A stretch of 64,000 nt of DNA. Source: Magnolia sinica (lineage: Eukaryota > Streptophyta > Magnoliopsida > Magnoliales > Magnoliaceae). Below are positions 57,136 through 64,000 of this stretch, one piece after another. The notes below the pieces were generated by a model. The model was not told the origin of the DNA, made no database searches, and saw only the letters and a list, made by a program, of their open reading frames with translations. The stretch lies in the NCBI RefSeq assembly GCF_029962835.1, contig NC_080575.1, positions 64,397,493 to 64,461,492 on the forward strand. Direction: 5' to 3'. A program made the position numbers and the translations under genes. The stretch's first letter is position 1. Each line of letters begins with the position of its first letter.

Positions 57136-59572
57136 TGTAATGCCTCGGTTTTTCGAAATCCGAGTATATGACTCGTTTGGCAAAAACCCGGGTGTTAACT
57201 TTTAAAGACAACTAAATTCTAGAATTTTTTATTTTTTATTTTTTTTTGGCAGAGTTAGCAGCTTATCAGAAGATAAACAATTCAAATATAAAAGAAATTT
57301 CATATACATTCAAAATTTATGAGCGGCTACCCAAATGGCTTATACAAACCAATGTCTCAATGTTAACAATACAGGGAATACACAATTTAACACATGAGAC
57401 AATATAAAGTGCATAAAAACTTAAATTGCAAGATTGCGCAGCTTCTCTTAATAAATACAGCCATGCATCCGTAACAATTGTATCCTGCTCCTCATAAACC
57501 TGATCATGAATTCATTTAAACCACTCGCACTACCTGTATGGTTATATATTTGATAAATGAGTAGCCAGCTCAGTGTGAATTCTCCTCAAGATTACACATC
57601 GCCGCATTAGTCAAGCATAATTTTAAAGAATAAGACATTCAAAGCATTACAAGATGCAGTCTTATTTAAATGCATGGATGCATGAGTGCACATCAACCTG
57701 GAGATGCTCGTCCAGTCGGAATTTAGGCGAAGCCCATGCATATGCTGGTTACTAGTGAAGCACATCACGTACAAGCATGGTGACCAATCCTAAAATATTT
57801 CATGTATATAGGTCGATAGTCGATGGTCTCGGAGTTAGCGAAACGATACCACGATAAGGGCCCGTGCTATAACATGTAGAATTAGCCACCCGTTATCGCC
57901 CATATACTATGAATGCATGCATGATTAACCCAACTGTTATTATTTCGATTACAACAAGCCAATTTAAGAAAGCTCAAAGGTCAATACGGCGGGCTTATCA
58001 CCCAACATAGGTTGACATCTCGGGCATCCATACCACCATCTCTAGCTCATGAGACTCCATCATTAGGATGTTTAATGGTAACCTCATCGACTAGTGGTCA
58101 ATTATAGTTCAACATGTGGAACTTACAATCGCATGGTTATATAAAAATATTTTCATTAAGCCACTCAGGACAAATATCAAGTCGAAGTCACATAGGGCAA
58201 ATATCAAGTCGAAGCAAATATTAAATCGAAGCCATATAGGGCAAATCAAATCCACATATTGCAAATATTAAATCGATGCAACAAAAATATCATCCCCAAA
58301 AGCCACATTAGTAAAACGATCCTTGGATGGTAAGCCCACAATATTCACATCATTCAAAGTAACCACTAGGTTGAGGGTCCATTATCATCACAATCAATCA
58401 AGTTACATCCCAAGTCTGGATATACTTATAAAAGTGGGGTCCCCACTAATAAATGTAGCGGTTCAAATTCCACAAGCAATCCATGAGCGATCTACAAGCA
58501 TGAGAAGATATACAAGTATAACATATAGATGTTTATGTAAGATAAATGTTGAGCATATGATTTAGTAATCAATTCCAGAAAGTAGCATAAATAATCATGA
58601 AGTAGAAATATTAATTATCAACTAAAATTAAAATAGAAATTGTCACTTAAACAAATATAGAAGAGGAAAGTTCAAGGGGAAGAAATCATCACCTTATGTG
58701 TCAAACTGCCTTCGAGTGTTGCTAGGGAATGCTTGAATCCTTAATCGACTTAGTAGCTTGACCCAACAGTGTATAAACTGACGTTAGACCGGAGGTTTTT
58801 TTATTAACTTAGTGACTCAGCCCGACCACGCTTAACTCAACCCACGACCCTACCAACTCAAGACTTTGTAACTAATCGGGCTCCCCAACCCTGATCGATT
58901 TTCCAATGGTCAAACCACGACCTACACAACTCACTAACGACTTGGTGGAGTCAAGTCGATGCAATAATTCACATCTTTACACTCAACATGTCGAGTCTAC
59001 TTAACCCGACAACAGGTTGGACTCGCACAAGAACAAACCCAATTTGGTCCACGACTGACTCAAGTCGTGGTGGTGTAGTGAACAACCACCACTTGCACTC
59101 TCCATATCTCTCTCTATCTCTATTTCTATCTCTCCTTGTTGGACCTCCTCCAAGCCTGGACCAGGCCTAAGCATTACCCGACCCAGCTGGATTCGGTTCT
59201 AGTCAAGTTGACTCGGTCTCCTCTCTCAAGTTTCTCTTCTTCTCACTCTTCTTCCTTTCTCTCTTTTCTCTCACTTATTTTCTTCTTCTCATCTTCCTTC
59301 TTTCCTACTGGAAACCCAGTAATACTAGACCAAACATAGGCCCCAAAATGAGTCTATAACTTGACTTGAGTCAGTGAGTTGACTAGATAGTGACTCGCGA
59401 CCCAATCTCCCTCTCTTTCTTTCTGATTCTTCTTCCTCATCCCATCACTTTCTCCATCTCTCCTTTTCAGTACCTGCACGAGCAAGCATGTCAGGACTTG
59501 ACTCAGACGCTACCCCAACTCAGCTAACTCAGTCACGACTTGATAGCGAGTGAAGCACGACCACCACCCGCA

Positions 59573-59655
<83 letters not shown>

Positions 59656-60230
59656 TCCCATTGCACATATAGCGATCTCTAGACTGAGATAAAACTAAGC
59701 CAGGCACACCCAGACCCAACCTGTGGCTCAGGCGAGTCTAGTCGGTGCAACACAACGAGCAATAACGCCTGCTCTCTCTCCCTAATTCTTTCTTCTTATC
59801 CTTTTATATGCTTCTACTTCTTCATCATCTTCCTGTATTTCCCTGTTATAGAGTATAGCCATCTCTGGACTTAGACAACTCGACTGATCGCACCAAAACA
59901 CACCAGCAGATGGAGAAGAAAACTGCTATTAATGATGGATTGCAAAACCATGGTTTTTCCTTCATTTTGCTTCTGTTAGATGCTTCATATTAGTCTACAG
60001 GAGCTTGTGGACTCCAAAAATTGAAACTTTAATGGCATTTCATCATTGGGTTTGAAGCTTGAAGGAGTCAACTAGTTTTCGAGCGTAACTACAAGAATAG
60101 GTGTAATCACTCGTTTGTGCCTACTTTATCTCATTATATCATGCCTTAGCTCTCCCTAGAGCCATTGAATTGAACCCAAATGGTTGGGATATGATTCATT
60201 TGAAACCACTTCCAAATATGGCTGGTAATA
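57136..60230 (-). mobile_element. Minus-strand gypsy LTR (family 1-like), start truncated
   Basis: On + it begins TGTAATGCCTCGG, the inverse of a family 1 LTR end. The part at 57.98-58.08 kb ('cttatcacccaacataggttgacatctcgggcatccataccacc') parallels 40.14-40.30 kb. Pyrimidine-rich leader runs (59.1-59.8 kb) and a minus-strand TATA-like 'catataaaagg' near 59797 fit minus orientation. It is interrupted on the right near 60230 by an Athila-like LTR. Confidence 0.5.
59575..59651. repeat. (CA)n(CT)n compound microsatellite
   Basis: About 15 CA units run directly into about 24 CT units. Confidence 0.9.
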
Positions 60231-61000
60231 TGTTGAGCATCAAATATTGCATATTTTTTCCTATTTATGCCTTGGTTTTATAAACATGATAGTGCTTAAT
60301 TGATCTAATTATGCATATTTTCATGTGTGATGTGATTTCGAGAGCTTAAGGTGAAATTGATGTCAAAAGGAAGATTTATGCTCAAAAGATTACTAAATGA
60401 AGATTTGGAGAATTGGAAATCATCAATGAAGAATTCACATACCAAAGATCTAAAGAAACCAAGTGAGGAATAAAGAGAATCGAAGATTTGAAGTGAAGAA
60501 AAGGAATCTTGAAAATTGTCTTGAAAAAAAACATATTCCTGAATATTGTCCTGAAAAAACATACTTTGGAATTCTCAGTCTAAAACAGAATTGTCCTGAA
60601 ACAGTCTTCGGTCCGACCAAAATTTGATTTCAGTCTGACTAAAATAGCATAGAATTGTCTAGTGAGAGAGTGGGATTTTCAACTTTAATTCAATCCGACC
60701 GAACCCAACTTTGATAGTGTAACTTTTTGCATAAATTTGAGGCGATTTCAAAGTCGGTGTAAGCAAATACTATAAATATGGGTCTCTTAATTGTTTCTAA
60801 GGACGAATTAGGGTTGGAAGAGTGGAGCAAGGTGAAAGTGCCATGGTTTGTCAAATTAGTTCAGTGTTGAGTCAGTCTTTAATTAAAACCTAAGATGAAG
60901 ATTATAAGATCCAGACCTTAACTAGGAAAAACCTCGAGTGCTCAAAATAGGTAAATGAAGCCTCACTTCCCTAACCAAACCCTTGAGGTAAATGACCCCA
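60231..61000 (+). mobile_element. Athila-like gypsy LTR, 5' part
   Basis: It starts TGTTGAGCATCAAATATTGC and continues 'gatagtgcttaattgatcta', a start I associate with Athila-type LTRs. TATAAATA lies at 60771. The right end is not defined, because sequence passes into copia-like LTR near 60.9-61.1 kb. Confidence 0.5.
60771..60778 (+). promoter_or_regulatory. TATA box of the Athila-like LTR
   Basis: TATAAATA is followed by 'tgggtctcttaattg', 540 bp into the LTR. Confidence 0.5.
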
Positions 61001-61931
61001 TCTAACTTATTCTTACCTCCAATTCATTGTAAATCATTTTTGAAAAGCTTAAGTGTTGAACACTTAGAATGTTAGAGGAGTAAAACATGAACTTTATAGG
61101 AAAATTTGATTGCATCGATTTGCAATCGAAGACATTTTCGATTCTTTTGAACATTGTTCGATTACATCGAGAAATAGGCCTATTGTGTCCAACAACAAAA
61201 TAACCATCTGCTGAGAATCGAAATTCAAATTTCAATAGAATCAAACCATCTTTGATGGCATCGACTTAGAGCACTCCCTCTACACAGAAAACATTCTCTA
61301 AGTGTTCATCATTGTAATCGAGTTATCTTCGATCACATTGAGAGTAAGTTCTTGATAGAATCGAAGGCTACTCAATTATATCAAACATAAGGAAAATTTT
61401 ATCAAGCAAAACATCCAGGAAAATACATCTCTTTGATTACATCGAATACCATTCGATGATATAGAACTTCAAAATTCGATAGCATCGAATATCAGGACAA
61501 AATCTTCCAGAAACCAAATGTAATTTTTTGAAGAAAATCTGATGGGATCGAATTACCTCTCGATTACATCAAAGTGCACATTGATAAAATCGAAGGGTGA
61601 TCGATAAAATCGAGTAGAATTTGTTCTACACAAAAATGAATATGTGTGTAGGAAATCGATGCAATCGAAGTAAGCTCGATAACATTAAATTTTAAATTTT
61701 GATGGAATCGAAGACTCCTCGATAGCTTCAACAATGACAGATTTCTACTTGTTTTGTTACTGTTGGGATTCCTCTATTAGAAATACCATAGGTTGCTTCT
61801 TAGAAAAAGGAGCTAAAATTTAAGAGAGTTTGAGAGAGTTGCTTCAAAGAGTTTATACCCACTTCCTCATTCCTTCTTTCCCATTAGAGTTCATCATTCA
61901 ATCTTTATCATATACATTTACTCAACATCTT
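61001..61931. repeat. Copia-like LTR fragment rich in 'tcgattacatcga' palindromes
   Basis: At least 15 variants of 'tcgatNNNatcga' or 'cgattacatcgaa' occur between 61100 and 61730. Such words fill the U3 of SIRE-type copia LTRs and resemble the TTCGACTAGTCGAA words at 28-60. There is no coding potential. It is cut at 61932 by a giant LTR. Confidence 0.5.
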
Positions 61932-64000
61932 TGTCACGCCCCAAACTTGGAAACTGGTCTCACAAAATTCTCGATTGCCGAATCCGGTGTCGATAACCTC
62001 CATAATACCTCATTCTCGGCTCTCACGTCCATATGCCAGATTCCGATCCTGGGACCCTACAATGAGGAATTTCTAATGTACGTTTAACTCGTAAGAAGCA
62101 TAATCACAAGTGTACCCAAATCACAAAGGCAACATCATCATCACATATTCACTAATATAAATATTTGAATACAATGCTGAAAGGGAAATACATTTATCGA
62201 AAATCAATGCTCCAGATGACCGCTGCATGCTCCAAGCTCAACGCTGCTGCAACCTAAAGCCACCTGCACGCATCTATCATGTATAAGCTTATAGAAAGCT
62301 TAGAGGGTGGTGTAAGTGTGTGCACAAGATAAGTGTCAAGCATTCAATACAATGCCATACTCATACAATGTCGTAAATACTAGCAAGATTATGAATCATA
62401 CGATATCAGAGTAAGCGAAAATATCAACAAATCCATTAGTTATACAATATCAGAGTATGGAATGCAGAACCAAATATCATATGCTGAGGATGTAATATAA
62501 TATGAAAATTCTGACGAGCCACGAATACCATCAACCTCATTTAAGCCATATAAATACAGAAACATAGAAAGCCAAAATGCTAAATGTTACAATGTAATAT
62601 GTGGTGCGAATGAAATGACTAAGCTGGAGTGAAGTTGGGATGATAGTACGTAGTATCACATGCTATGGGGTCCATCACAAGGGAATTCTATCTAAACTAG
62701 TCCCATACCTAAATTTGGATAGCCAGACTTAATGTGGTAAACCCCTGACGTCAGTTAGTCGCGCGCCCTAACTGAAATCCTTGCCATTGCGAAGATACAC
62801 AATAATTAGTTGCACACCACCAGCCCGAGGGGATAGTGAATGAATGAATGAATGAGTATGCAACTCCTACTCAATAAATCCACATATCAACACCATACAT
62901 CACTGGGATTATCACCGAGGTCTAGTACACTCTACATGCAATCACCCTCCACTGGACGCGTAACCATGTAAGTGGAAGAGACCTCACTATCCGCCTGTCC
63001 AGTAGTCAGCCAATATCTACCCGACACGCCGATAGCGGACCCAATCATGAGCTGGTTAAACTTAGCCTAGCTATGCCCACTACCCTCGGGCGGGTAAGAC
63101 TATCACCTCTTCCCAACCAACCACAGTGGGAGACGCGGCCTGCTGGTATTCGGCACTCAGGCACTCATGTATCCACTAGGTCTTGACGTTAGGGCATCTC
63201 CTGGCTTCGAAGGTTTAGGGATTTTCACGTCGGGCTATCTATGGCAGCCCGATGCTAGAACAGATTTTTGGTGTCCCATCGGCCATCCACGATGTACCTG
63301 TGGAGGCTACGACCCTGATGTCGCTAGGGCATACAATAATCACAACATAATGTAAGATGCATGAGTCATACAATCTAGTCATGCATCAATCCTACACATA
63401 CAGTGCTCTCATGTGGGGCAACTCCGCCTATCAGGGAGTCCTATAAACAACCTACCCAATGACAAATGCAATGGTTAACCACATCTCATAAAATAAATAT
63501 GCAGATGATGCGTATGGGCTTGTATCATGATGCTATGCTATCACATACTCATAATCAGTATCGACAACTGGCATCGATAATCTGCTTTGATAAATAGCCT
63601 ATACAATTGACTTCGACGATTGGAATCGGCCTTGATAATTAGAATCGGACTCGACAATCGGCCTCAACAATCAGAATCGCCCTCGACAATCGGTCCTGAC
63701 AATTAGAATCAGCCTTGACAATTGGCCTCGATAATTAGAGTCGACCTCAACAATTAAAATTGGCCTCGATAATCGGAATCGTCCTTGACAATCGACCTTA
63801 ATAATCGAGCTTGACAATCGGAATCGGCCTTAACAATCAGAATCGGCCTCAATAATCTGCCTCAATAATCAGAATGGGCCTCGATAATCGGCGTCGACAA
63901 TCGTCCTCGACAATCAGAATCGGCCTCAACAATCGAAATCGGCCTTGACATTCGGCCTCGATAATCAGCCTTGGAAATCGGCCTAACAAGAGCCTAAGGG
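61932..64000 (-). mobile_element. Giant gypsy-type LTR family 2, reversed copy E, runs off the window
   Basis: On + it starts TGTCACGCCCCAAAC, the inverse of GGGGCGTGACA. In reverse order it contains the family landmarks: 'gatcctgggaccc', 'gaatgaatgaatgaatgag', 'cccgacacg', and 'tatcagggagtc' near 63430. It enters the inverse minisatellite at 63572. Confidence 0.75.
63572..64000. repeat. Inverse minisatellite 'gcctcgacaatcggaatc' in LTR copy E
   Basis: About 22 units of 'gcctYgaYaatcRgaatcg', the reverse complement of the array at 30984-31639. It continues past the window end. Confidence 0.85.

Noticed and set aside
59510..59719. Minus-strand frame with Arg-Glu and Cys-Val runs
   Set aside because: Translation of the (CA)n(CT)n microsatellite.
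1..64000. CRISPR array, bacterial operon or prophage
   Set aside because: The direct repeats are plant LTR minisatellites without spacer structure, and all coding traces are plant genes or retrotransposons.

Overview
This is a 64 kb window of large, repeat-rich plant nuclear DNA. It contains GT-AG intron remnants, exons of plant gene families, plant-type Ty1/copia and Ty3/gypsy LTRs, a Tat-type gypsy polyprotein and an antisense plant mobile domain (PMD) frame. Degenerate copies of a 'ggccccaccatgatgtatg' word occur in several regions. I associate that word with magnoliid-type genomes, but this is only a moderate-confidence inference. I see no intact host gene, no convincing tRNA or rRNA gene and no CRISPR array.

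Layout. (1) 1-1279: 3' part of a Ty1/copia (SIRE-like) LTR. (2) About 1280-11,088 and 22,506-23,531: a mosaic of exon fragments from at least five unrelated nuclear genes, all on the + strand and with remnants of introns. They are a WDR20/creC-like WD40 protein, an ABI5/ABF-type bZIP, a TVP38/TMEM64 membrane protein, a LIM protein and a UBP1-like RRM protein, plus one unidentified membrane-segment exon. MITE and CACTA-like pieces lie between them. This looks like multi-gene capture, of Helitron or Pack-CACTA type. (3) 11,089-22,505: a composite LTR insertion flanked by the 5-bp repeat GCTTT. It splits the intron between UBP1-like exons 4 and 5, and its internal gag segment is inverted. (4) 22,932-24,150: two CACTA-like 3' ends. 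(5) 24,151-35,256: an old giant LTR split by a 5.4 kb solo LTR of the same broad family (28,209-33,628, flanked by ATTGT). The LTRs are full of internal minisatellites. (6) 35,257-54,993: a minus-strand gypsy relic. Its 5' LTR is split by a 12.6 kb Tat-lineage gypsy element (41,485-54,059, flanked by GTGGG). That element has gag, protease, RT, two RNase H domains and integrase on +, and a roughly 700-codon PMD frame on the opposite strand between integrase and the 3' LTR. (7) 54,994-64,000: diffuse repeats, a minus-strand gypsy LTR, an Athila-like LTR start, a copia-like fragment, and a reversed copy of the giant minisatellite LTR running off the window.

All reading frames of any length are degraded. 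Many stops are TAA/TAG where the family has Gln, which fits C-to-T decay of methylated repeats. The target-site duplications give a partial insertion order: minus-strand gypsy before Tat element; old giant LTR before solo LTR; captured UBP1-like intron before composite element.
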